Source: Edaphochlamys debaryana
Taxonomy: Eukaryota; Chlorophyta; Chlorophyceae; Chlamydomonadales
Assembly (NCBI GenBank): GCA_016858145.1
Contig: JAEHOE010000118.1
Span: 343,766-407,765, forward strand
Direction: 5' to 3'
Length of the DNA: 64,000 nt
The position numbers and the translations under genes are program-made. The notes beneath the pieces were generated by a model. The model was given only the letters and a program-made list of their open reading frames with translations, made no database searches and was not told the origin of the DNA. This document shows, in pieces, positions 1 to 11,100 of the stretch (position 1 is the stretch's first letter; each line of letters begins with the position of its first letter).

Positions 1-3000
1 CTCCCGGGAGGCGGGCAGGGGCTCCGCCGCTGCCCCTGCCGCTGCCCCTGCCGCTGCCCCCGCCGCTGTTGCGTGTGATGGCGGAGCGGCCTTGAAGGAC
101 GTCAACACCTCCATTGCATCCAGCACCTGTAGGTTTGGGGCGGGGCAGATGAAGAAAGAGATCACGACGAGAGCAGCTGGATTCTGGGTTGGAGGGCTTT
201 GCACGAAGCGCAGGTGCCGCCGGTGTGTCGACAGCACCCAGTGACAAAGTGACCGCAGGCGCAGGGACTACTCAGCCCCCAGCCCCCAGCACCCGCCCCA
301 GCCTCACCCGCTGGTGCTCGCTGTGGGTGCGCGCCAGGTTGCGAGCAGCCACTGCGGCCGTACGCGGTACGAGCTGGCCCAGGCCACCGCCGCGGGACAG
401 CGCCGCCGCCAGAGCCTGGCGCGGCCCCTCCGCCTCCACCTCCATCCCCGCCTCGACGCCGCCGCCCCGGCCGCCGCCACGCGCCGTGCGAGCGGGCTCC
501 TCCTCCTCGTCACCCGAAGTGGCCGCAGCTTCCTCCTCCTCCTCATCGGAGTCGTCATCGTGGCGGGCGCGCTTGCGCCCGCCGCCGCCGCCGCCCCGGC
601 TGCCGCCGCTGTTGGCGGGCGCGGCGGCGCCGCGGGTGCGCGTACGGAGGCCCGTGGTGGCCTTGGCGGCTGCCAGCAGTACGGCAGTGTTCACCTCCAC
701 CTGCATGCTGCCGTCGGCGCAGCGCAGGAGGCCCATCACGTCGCCTGACGTAATGCTGTACGCCTTGACGAACTCCGAGATGTGCTGCGGCGGCGAAAGT
801 ACGACACAACAGGGGTTCAGGAGGTAATACGGAGCACCTGCCGCCCCGACCCACATCACCGGGCACGCCCAACTCCACCCAGGGCCCAAGCCTTTGGGCA
901 TACGCCCGACCCACATCACCCCTCTCTGACAGATGCAGCACTGCGTTACCCTCCACAGTAGGACTCTTGGCCGACCCACATCTACCCAGATCCCATCGAC
1001 CCAGATCCCGTCGACCCACATCGATCCCAATCTCCTTACCTCGAGCACGTAAACGGGCTTGGGGTTGGAGCCGTTGGGCCAGGAGCGGATGACAAAGCCC
1101 CAGCGGCGGCGGTGCTGGTCCGTAACGTCGAAGCAGTACGAGTGGGCGGCCAGGGCCTGGCGAGCGATTGGAAACGGAAACGGGGGGGCGGTTGCAGATC
1201 AGCGCGCGTTGAGCTGGGCGGTGCGGTTGGTTGCAAGCAGCCTGGGCGCCGAAGGGGTCCTAGGTCTCTAAATTCTGTCTCCCGAAGCTCACGCCCCTGG
1301 AGCCCACCCGCGCCCAGCCCCAGGCCCACCCCAGGCCCCACCCAGGCCCACCTCGGGGATGTTGGCCTCCACGCACATGCGCGGCAAGATGAGGCGCCGC
1401 GTGCGCGCGTCCGATCGCGTCAGCATCTTGGCGACCAGCACCCTGCGTCCGTCGGGGCCGGCGGCCGACGAGGCCGCCGCCACCGCAAGCCCCGTGGGCA
1501 CGGCGGTTAGCGCCGGAGCCGGAGCCGGGGCCGGGGCCGTGACCGGGGACGCCGTCGATGCACGGCCGCGAGAGCCCGAGCCGTCAGAGTCCGAGTCGGC
1601 GCGGCGGGCCGGCGGCGGCGCGGTGGCGGGCGGCTTGCGGCCGCGGCGGCTGAGGGCGGCGCTGGAGAGGCGGGGCACCGCGGGCTCAGGGCCGTCGTCC
1701 CAAGCGTCATCGTGGTCTGACGCGGCCTGGGCCTCGACGGCGGAGGCCTTGCCGGGGACCAGCACGCCCAGGCCGCCCATCGCGGGCAGGCCCAGGCCCA
1801 GGCCCAGGCCCAGGACCACGCCTAGGCCCAGGTGGGGCCCGGCCGAGCCCTGGGCCCCGTCCGCCAGGCGGCGAACCTTGGGGGCCTTGCGGATGGCGTC
1901 CTCGGCTGGGAGCAAGAGGGACTGGGGCAGGGCCGTGGGCAGGGGCAGGGGCAAGACGGGGGAGGCCGAGCCGCGGAGCAGCGGCGCCCGCTGCTGCGGC
2001 GGCGCCGGCGCTGGGGCCTGCAGCTGCCGCGGGGCCTGCGGCAGTGGCGGCGTGCGGCGGTCCCACGCCCAGCCCTCCTGCTCCGCAACGCGGGGTGGCA
2101 GCGGCGGCTCGGCACGCGCACGCGACTGCGGCGGCAGCGGCACCGGCGACGGCTGCCGAGCGGCGGGGGCGCCCGACGGCGCCGCCAGGCCCGCCTCCTC
2201 CTCCCTGGAGCGCACGGCGACCTCGCGTGCCGCCCGCGCCGCCACCTGCTGCTGCTGCTGCTGCCTCAGGAGCTGACCCAGGGCGCCGCTGAGACCCGCC
2301 AACGCATGAGACTGGACCACGGGCATAGGCGGCGGCGCCAGCGCCTGCGCTGGCTGCGCCTGTGCCTGGGCCCTCCAGGCGGCGGCGGCACGGGGATCCC
2401 GGGGCGCCCGGCCCTCCTGATCCGCTCCGCTCGGACCCTGGTCGACCTCGAGCCCACGCCCGCGCCCGCGCCCGGCCGCCGTCGCCGCCTCCAGCCCCGC
2501 CGCAGCTTCGCGCAGCTCCGCCACCGCCTTCGCCTCGCGCATCACGTGCTCTCGGAGCTGCGCCAGCGAGACCTCGCGCTGCCGGTCGCGCGCCTGCTCT
2601 CGCTCCTGCTCCACCTGGTGTTGGTGCTTGGCCGCCGCGAGCTGACGCATCAGCGCCTGCTCGATGGCGCCCAGGTCGGGCCCAGGCGGGCCCTTGGCGC
2701 CGGGCCCAGGCCAGGCCCCGTCGTGGGCCTGCGATTGGCCGCGGTGCTGCAGGAGCTGGCGGCGGGCGAGCTGCTCTGCCAGGTGCAAGGGAAGCGGTGG
2801 GGGCGGGAGCGGGGCCCGGCCGGAGCCTGGTAGGGAGGCCGCGCGGGGCGCGGCGGGCCGCTGGGGCTGCGGGCCCGAGCCCAGCCGCTCCCAGCCGCTG
2901 ATGGCGTCGAGGTATCCGGAGCGAAGCATGGAGTCAAGGAGAAGCTGGCCGTTGCTGGATTTGGGCTCGGGCGGGGTGGGCAGCGTTGGGGAGGTGGAGG

Positions 3001-3370
3001 GGCTGCCTGCCGCAGCTCCGGTACGGTACGCGGCCGGGATACGGCCGTTTACGGTACCAGCGCCCGAGGGTGGCGCCGGAAGGCTGGGCGCGTCGGAAAC
3101 GTCCTCAGCGTCCGAAAGAGAAGGGTGCTGCAAGCGCCCGACACCATCTAGCGGAACCGACGACCGCGCCGAAATGCTGTGACCGCGCGCCGCGAGCTGG
3201 CCGCAGAACTGGTCCCCCGGGACGCAGCGTTCGTGCGTCGATATGAGGGCCTGTTGAGAGCGCGCACCGCTGGGTGGTACGCAGTGCTCCGCGGCCTGAA
3301 GCCGCTTTAGTTCCGTAAGCAGACTCAACGGAACAAGGGCGTACCCGGCAGCTTCCAGAGCTTCCTGCAT
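1..3370 (-). CDS. B3-domain transcription factor (3' end cut by window)
   Basis: Four exons are read on the minus strand: 3370-1352, 1156-1040, 784-308 and 125-1 (continuing outside). Introns are GT-AG and all junctions are phase 0. The start is the ATG at 3370. Residues 1-640 are low complexity (Pro/Ala/Gln, a short poly-Gln run, a charged helical stretch). The B3 DNA-binding fold spans three exons: residues about 642-673 (VLVAKMLTRSDARTRRLILP, the basic first strand region), 674-712 (SYCFDVTD, RRRWGFVIRSWPNGS) and 713-746 (ISEFVKAYSITSGDVMGLL). These match the B3 order K-x-L-T-x-S-D, R-L-x-x-P, W-x-F-x-x-x-x-W and G-D-x-x. A basic stretch (RKRARHDDDSDEEEEE) that becomes acidic follows, a possible nuclear localisation signal. 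Function by family: sequence-specific nuclear DNA binding. The subfamily and target genes cannot be told from here. Confidence 0.85.
845..1025. repeat. degenerate short tandem repeat in a B3-gene intron
   Basis: The intron between B3 exons 2 and 3 holds several copies of CGACCCACATC or a close variant (near 848, 907, 974, 1005 and 1013) with intervening CGACCCAGATCCC units. It is intronic and no product is implied. Confidence 0.6.
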
Positions 3371-6300
3371 GTCTGTTGTTCACAATCCCTACAGAACGGG
3401 CAAGAGGCGGTGCGGGATGTTGGGCTCCAGCGCGGGCGCAACCTTTTTGCATGCACGGTCCCCGTTTTGGGCCGCAGGCGAGTCCCGTGACCTCAACGCC
3501 CACTCAGTTGCTACTGAAGCACCGTGGAGCACGCTGTTGTTAGTTAAGCCCAGACCTCAACCGCAATTTCCTCATGCGTCGGTGGCGCGGCTCCGCGCGC
3601 TGGCAACTCGGCTCCGTCGCGCATTCTGGTGTGAGGCGCGATGCTGCTAGCTGTCGCACGTTTATGCCGCGGCCCGGCCGGCCGAGCCCGCAGCGGTCCA
3701 TCCGGTACCATCGCTGGCTGGACGCACGCGTCTTCCAGGCAGCGGGCTCACCTCAGGCGACCGCTTAGAGTTATATAGTTGAAGATGCTTCAGCACACGC
3801 CGACGCGCCGGAAGGAGCGGCCCTGTTGCAAATGCCGCGCGAAGCAGACTCGCTCTCCGGAGAGAAGGCCGGCTTCCACGCACAGCTAAGCGTGTAGGTT
3901 GGTGTCTGGCGTTTGATCTTGTGGTCGGGTGGCTGCAGTCTCTTGCAGCGTCCTTCAGCGGTGGCAAAGCCGATGACGGTCAAGGCAGAAGCCCCAGATA
4001 GTGATGTGTATTGTACTATTGCAAGTGTATGGACTACACTCTGTGTGAAGCCAGAGCCATGCGGCGGGGTCTTTGCCCGGGCATGCTCAAACCCCTTGAT
4101 AATACGATGGCAGTCGGCCCCGACCGGTCTGTCGCTTTCGCATCGGCCCCCGCAACACCTCCAACTGTGTCTACTCTGTGCGATGCGCTGGTGTGGCGCT
4201 GGGTTTGCAACAAAAAGCTGCTTTCGGTGCCCGGCTGCGTGTAACGGCGCCCCGCCATCCGCTCCCACGTGTCCTTCAGAACAGGTTTTGATTATTTCAT
4301 TGATGAAGGGCGCTTGCTGGCGAAAAACGGCCGGGGCCAAGGCGCGACTGTACCGCGAGGGGACGTAGGGGACCGCCAGCCCGTCGCTGTCAACGCTAAT
4401 CACCCGACGCGGCGCTTACGGTAATGCTACCGACACTACATTCGTTAGCAAAGGGCATCCGTTGCTGAACCGTGACCAGCGCTCACGCCGAGCGCTCGCC
4501 TCCCCAAAACGGGCCGACATGCAGGAAGACTGCGACTTGGTTGGCACCTGGTTACCTTACGACCAAGTGACATAATTTGCCATGCAATGCCTGAAGGTGC
4601 CTGGGGGTGCCCAACCACCGTGTGCATGCGACGTCCTCAGCACCCAACAAACGCGCCGGCCACCCATAATCTTCGAATCGTCATCACAATGGACAGTAAC
4701 TTGCAGTGAAATGTCGCCCGCGTGGATTGTGAGGTCGGCCGACGTGCCACGGGCGTGATAACGTCACTTCTCCTACACAACCGAGAAGTCCGTCCTGCGT
4801 GGCTTCTGCATGGCCGACGTTCATGCATGGCAGAACCGAGGCACAGCTGCGCCAGTGTTTTTTGCAGGTTGTTGGGCACGGGCCTTCGTGACGCTCTGGC
4901 CCCGCTGGAACGGCGACGGACCTGCCGTCCAGCCGCGGGGGTTCCCGCCGTTCGGCCTCAGTTCTCGCTTAGGATGCATGGCTGTCCACGAATGCTTCTG
5001 TTCGCGATGTTACCGCCCTGGACGGCCACTGCAGGGTGGCGCTGAGCGAGGCGGCGCGGTGTTTGCAACGGGGCTTGAAGACGAAGACCACCCAGTCCCC
5101 GGCTGAGCACGTCCTCTCGGTCGACACCGACGTCAGCCGCGTATGCATGAACCCGGTCACGCATGCATGCGCCCATCCTGCCGGGCGGGGGAAGTGGCCT
5201 GGGCCCTGGGCCCTGGGCCCTGGGACCACAAGCGGGAGGCAGCTTGGTCCAGCCTGGCGCCGCGGCGCACTCTCCACCTACCTCAAACCTCAGCAAGGCC
5301 CCGAGCGCACCACGCTACTCCGCACTACAGTACGCCTACCTGCAGCCGTTTGGTCCCTCGTACCGCTGAGAAGGCTAGGCCCTGCTGGGCCCGGCAGGTG
5401 ACCGAGATGAAGACACGTCCATGGACTCCTTACTGCCCGGGCGACACGTGCGGGGCCGGGGCCGGGGGCCGGGGGGGGGGGGGCTGAAGCCCATTCGGCC
5501 CGAAGACCAGGCCCGCCGCACGCTGCAAGGCCGCTTCCCAATTCCCACAGCCCTGGAGCCACAACCTGACCGCTACGGTCCGCTTTGACCCCGGCTTCGC
5601 ACACTGCCCGCACGCCAACTTGAGCCCCCCAAGCCTCACGGCAAGGCCCCAAGCGATCGGGGCCATTAGCCCCTGGATTACCGTCAAGCTCGGGGAGCCG
5701 GTGCCATGCATGGGCTGCTCAGTTCAGCTCAGCCCCGCTCAGCCAAATGAATCGGCTGCTGCGGGACCTCGACCGGCCACACCTGGCCCCGACTGTGTGA
5801 GCCGAGCCCTGGCGAAGCCTGTCCCGACTCCCGAGGAGTCCGGTTGGCCAGGCCGTTCCGGCCATCCAACGTTCGCCCACGCCCGACTGTCTGAGCCAAG
5901 CCTGTCCCGACTCCCGAGGAGTTAAGCTGGCCAGGGCGTTCCGGCCATCCGCCCAGCCACAGGTGCAGCAGAACGGAGAGGTGCGGACTGTTGGGGCTGT
6001 GTAGGGTGGCGCGGGGGTGCATGGGAGCAGGGTGCGTGCCAGTGCCTTCGACGGTTCGACTTGCGTTGGTCGTACAGCAGTTGCCTTGTGCAGTACAGTT
6101 TGCTTCGACAGCAGTCGAATTTTTGCGTATTGTTTGGTGCTTCACGCGTATCGCCTGGCATTACCTGACCTGACTGCAATGTCGGAGGAGTGCCCGGGCA
6201 TCCAACCCTCGGGCTAAACGTTCGACTCCTCGCGCTCGCTCTCGCCTCATCGTTCCCACCTCGAACTCGCCTCGACCTGTTGTCGAGCACCCTGCGGGCG

Positions 6301-8117
6301 GAGTCTGCGGATACCAAGGTGCGACACGACGTTGTAAAGCTGGACTGGCGCCCCAAAGTGATAAAGCTGAGCCCCACTTTCGCAACACGACACCAACCGA
6401 CCACGCGGTCGCACGACGCCAGCAGCCCGCACCGCCTAAGCCGCCTCTCCGCCCCCCCATGTCGCCCAGGGGGGCCACCGCCGGGCAGCACCCGCCGCTA
6501 CCCGTACGCCACGAGCCCACGCCTCTTGCACCCAGCACGCCTGCGCCTGCGCGGGCCAAGGCCCTCGGGCCACATGCCACACCAGGCGTCCCTCCGGTGC
6601 GGTTCAACGCTTCAGCGCCTTCCTGCCCGACGGCCGACCGTCGCTCGCACAGGGACCCTCGCACGCGGAAAACGCCCTACGCCACACCACAACCAAGCGC
6701 CTTCGTTGGTGTTCTTCTACCCTCGCACAGTGCATCCACCATACCGGCACAGGGCACCCAACACGGGTCGCCTGGGCCACGGCCTCGGCAGAGGGCACGC
6801 TCGGCTCCCAGGCTCCCAGGCTTTGTCCCCTCACATTCGTTGTCCAGCCGCTCTCCGCAGGCCATCAGGGCCCCGGAGCGCAGCAGCCCGCGCCCGACCC
6901 AGCCGCCAACACACCAGCACGCTGCGGCTCCCGGTTCCGTATCTAAGGCCGGTCGGCTAGTCACCGCGCCTACGATTTCCCGGCCTTCACACGAGCAGCC
7001 CTGAACCAACACGCCCGGGCGTGGCCCTCTTCTCGCGCAGGCCCGTCCGGCAAACGCTCCTCTGCCACACCTTGTCCGGACGACGCAACCGCGCGGGGCG
7101 GTTCCGAGCGGACCCACCGCCCCGATTGCTTGTCAGCGTAAAGCACAAGGCTGGCCCCACAAGTGTCGACGCACTGGGGCCCTGGTTGGCCCGCAGTGGC
7201 CCTAGTGGGGCTCGCTGGGGCCCTAGTGACTGGGGCCTGACTGCAGTGTGCTATGAGGACCCAACGCCACATACCGCGGCCTGGCCTGACTCCTCCGCTG
7301 CGCCCCCTAGCGTCCTCTACACTTGTCCGCCCGGGCCCGGCCGGTGCTCGGCCTGGCGCTGGGCTGGGGCCCCGCTCAGTCTGGGCTCAGCCCACCGAGG
7401 CCTAGCCCCAGCCCTAGGCTCCGCAGGTAGGCCCGCAAACCCGTCGGAAGGTGAGCCAGCCAGGCTACCTGGCTAAGCGCCGACGGTACTGCCGTCGGTA
7501 TCGCCGCCGGCGGCGGCCGCTGCCTAGGGGTGCGGGCGGCCGCCGCCAGGCCATCACTGGGGAGGCCAGCGAGGGCTACGCCAGGCGCTGTCTTCCCCGG
7601 GTGGGGGGGGGGTTCCTGGGGGTGCACTCTCGCCCGCTGGTGGGGCCGAGGCCCCTGCCCGGCGCCGGTGCCGGTGCCGGGCGGGGGCAGCCTCCATGAC
7701 GTCTCTACCCGCGCCTCCGCCGGGTCCGGGCACCACCACCGCTGGGCCCCCGGCGGCGCCCGCACGGGCACAGAGAGCCCGCCTCCACCGCCTCCGGCCG
7801 AAGCCGCCGAAGCCGGCAGGCAGGCCGCACCAGGCGCTAGTTGCCTCCAGGCCTGCAGCTCGGCGCAGTCCAGGCGGACGAGGTACAAAGTACAAGGCAC
7901 AAGGACTGGCAGCCCCCGCAGGGGCCGGGGTCAAGGCCGAAGCTGGCCGGCGACGGCTCCATCCCGCAACAGCCCCCGCCGGCCGGGCGGCGGCGGGGGC
8001 TGCACGCGGCGCCGGGGTCACGGGCGGCTGAACAGCACATACGGCTGCCACGGGGCACGCCGCCCCCGCCCCCGCCACCGGCCCACCCCAACACGCAACT
8101 CCATGCCCCCCCTCCCC
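3371..8117. other. 4.7 kb with no supported gene
   Basis: This lies between the 5' end of the B3 gene and the 3' end of MED17. I found no open frame with recognisable protein character and no consistent exon chain. Visible small structures are a run of GGGCCCT 7-mers near 5203-5224, and an imperfect direct repeat of about 65 bp with 84 bp period around 5800-5955 (the shared core CCTGTCCCGACTCCCGAGGA starts near 5819 and 5903). The part next to 3370 should include the B3 promoter and the part below 8117 the MED17 3' UTR. Neither boundary is marked clearly. Confidence 0.5.
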
Positions 8118-11100
8118 TCACGTCTGCATGGGGTCCGCCACCCCCTGCCCCTGCCCCTGCCCCTGCCCCGGCGCTGGCGTCGGAGTGGACACCTGCGCGT
8201 GGTTTTGCGCCGGCCCTGGCCCCGGGGCGGGCGTGTGGCCCTGCCCCGCCGCGTGCGGCGCGTGCGGTGCGTGAAGCGCCGCTGGCCCGTGCGGCGCCGG
8301 CCCGGGCCCGTGGTGATGCGCTGCATGCGGCCCGTGCGGCGCGTGCGGCGCGTGCGGGCCGTGGTGCGGCGGCGCGTGCTGCGGCGGCACGTGCACGCCC
8401 AGCAGGCGGTCCAGCGGCACGCCCAGCGTCTGCAGCACGGAGCGCAGCACGCACGGCACGTCGTGGCGTGAGAAGCCCATCTGCGTGTCGCGCACCCAGC
8501 GGCTGCCGCCCGCGCCGCTGCCCGCCTGCGGCCCCGTGGGCTGGACCACGCCCTCCACGTCCGAGCGGCCGTCGCGGACCACGGCCAGGACCCTGTGCAT
8601 GGGGGCAAGGGGGGGAGGGGGGGAGCGGTTGCTGAGCGGGAACGTGCCGACGCCAGGGAAACCTTGTATGGAGAGGTACATACCGCCGTGTTAACCAAAT
8701 GGAGAGAAGAGCTCCGTAGTGTCCGCGTGACGAGAGTGGCTGAGAGTGGCGTAGGCAGCGGCGGCTGTGCGCTATCCCTAAGCACTAATAGGTCGCAGGT
8801 AACAGAACCGGCCAGTCGCTGGGGTGCTTCGGCATGCGAGTGCAACGGGGGAGGGGGGGAGGGGACGTGTGTGCTAATCCTATTTGCAGGGGACATGTGT
8901 GGACCACGGCCAGAACCCTCGTGGGAGGATTGGGGGCGGGGGGGAGGGATTGGGGAAGGAGATTGGCGGCGGGTGAGGGAACTGTGAGGAGGCACAGAGG
9001 GTCTGAGCGACTGCCGCGGACCACGGCAAGCGCCTTGTAGAGGAGCAGGGCATTGGTTCGAGGGAGTAACCATGAGGAGGGGGGGTAAGAATGATACGGT
9101 AGGGCGGTACGTGGGGTGCGTGGGGTTGCCTTGCCTGCCGAGGTGCATACCGGGGCTTGGGTAGGGTCTCGCAGTTGCCCCCCCCCCACGCCCCTTCAGC
9201 CCAGCTGCTCAGCCCGACACGCCCTGTCCCCCCTGTCGTAACGGACATAACCGCCAGCACTCGCGACTCGCCTGTGCCCCGCCCGGCCCACTCGGATCTC
9301 CATGGCTGACGTCAGCATGGAGGCGGCGCACGGCCGCCAGCGCAGCGAGACGTACGGCAGCGCGTGCGCCTGTACGGCAAATTTGTGGGAGCAGGGATTG
9401 TGAGGAGGAGCGGTTGGGAACTCAGGTTGAGGTTGCGAAAGGTCGCATCCTCGACATCCCCCACCAACGTGGGGCGTGGGGCTGGTGTAAGACGAAGAGG
9501 TGGTCGTACGCTTAGTCGCAAGGGCGGCCCGCCCAGGCCCAGCCCAGGCCCGAGCGCGGGCCCATCCCGGGCCCCACCTCTAGGTCCAGATGGTACCGCT
9601 GGTGGTCCCGGAACACCATCTGGTTGAGCAGCGCCGCCAGATCCGGCAGCAGCGGCAGGCCCGACAGGGGCCGGCCGGGCCCAGAGCCGGCCGCGCCGGG
9701 CCCGGACCCGGGCGGGCCCAGGGCCGGCCGGCCCGCGCGCGGCGGCGCCGGCGGCGGCGGCCGGTAGGGCGGCGGCAGGCGGCATGAGAGCAGGTGCTCC
9801 AGCATGAGGGGGCGCAGGGCCGCTAGGGAGGGGTCCGGCGTGACGAGTACGTTCTGGGAGGCCTGGGGCGGGAAGGGAAGGCGGGCAAGGGCGTGTTAGT
9901 GCCTGATCGGGAGTATGTAGCCTACGCCGGGGAAAGGAGGGGGCAAGGGGGAGGACGTGTGAGGGCGGCTTTTCATTCGTGGTGCCCCTCCCCGGCTGGA
10001 GTGACAGCCACGAAGCGGATGCCTGGGTTCGTAGGACTGCGGCAAGGCGCGGCAGCACCAGCCCCTCCTGCCACGCCGTTCGGCCGCATAGTGCACGCAG
10101 CTCCCCCTCCCCTCCAACCCCTACATTGCCCTCCCCCACAGTACCCCTCCCAGCTCCCCCTGCCCCTCCCACCCCAGCCCCACCCGCCCCACCCTCATCA
10201 GCCGCGCCAGGCTCGCGTGGCCCCGGCCCCCTAGGGGACACGCACGCACACGCACACATACACACCTCCCCCCCTTCCCCCACCCCCCGCCCCCCCCGCC
10301 CCCCTCACCAGCCGCGCCAGGCTCGCGTGCACCGGGTGCCCCCCGCCGCCCCCCGCCCCGCCGCCGCCCAGCGCCGCCGCGTCCCGCTCCAGCCCCGCCG
10401 CCACCTGCCGCCACATCTGCCGCCGCTGGAGCTGCGGGGGGGGGGGGCAGAGGTGACAGAGGGGGTGATCTTTGACGAGTTAGAGGTTCGATAGCCCAGA
10501 TGGTAGGGGCAGAGGGGGCAGCGGAAAGGGCGGTAGGGCGCAGGGACTCAGAAGATGCAAAGCGCCAATAGGTTGGGGCCTTGGGGCCTTGAGGAGGACT
10601 TTGCTTGTTCTGGGACCAGAACCAGCATCCCCCATTCAACGGCCCCGCGTCGTAGTGATTACCCTCGTTCACACCCCAACCCCTCTGCACCCCCCCAAAG
10701 CTCCCCTCCTTCCCCCGAACACGCGCCCCCACCCCAACCCCCAAGCCCCCACCTGCAGCAGCAATGCGTGCACCCGCCGTGACCCGGCCACCATCAGTGT
10801 GCGGGCGCCTGGGGGCAGGTGGTTGGGCTGGTTGGTTGGTTGAATTGGTTGATTGGTTGGTTGGTTGATGGGGGCGTGAGTGGTTGGGTGGTAGGTATCG
10901 GTTGCTTTGGTCGACTGCCAGCCCCTTGCCCCCTCTCCCCCTGCCTTCCCTCTCCTGCCCCTCCCCCCCTCCCCTCCCCCACCCTTGGCGTTGAGCCGCG
11001 TGCTGCCCCGCCGCGCTGCGTCGTTGACGTCGGGCCGCTCCTCGGGCAGCTCCACCTGGGGGTGGTGGGGGTGGAGGGTGGTGGAGGGGGAGGGTTTGAG

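Noticed and set aside
272..1048. 258-codon minus-strand ORF taken as one exon
   Set aside because: It runs through the B3 intron (785-1039) with its short repeats; only the part from 784 down aligns with the B3 fold, and a good acceptor sits there.
8018..9148. 376-codon minus-strand frame and several 200-300 codon frames elsewhere in GC-rich exons
   Set aside because: Arg/Pro/Ala-only translations that shadow real exons in other frames, a consequence of high GC at third positions.
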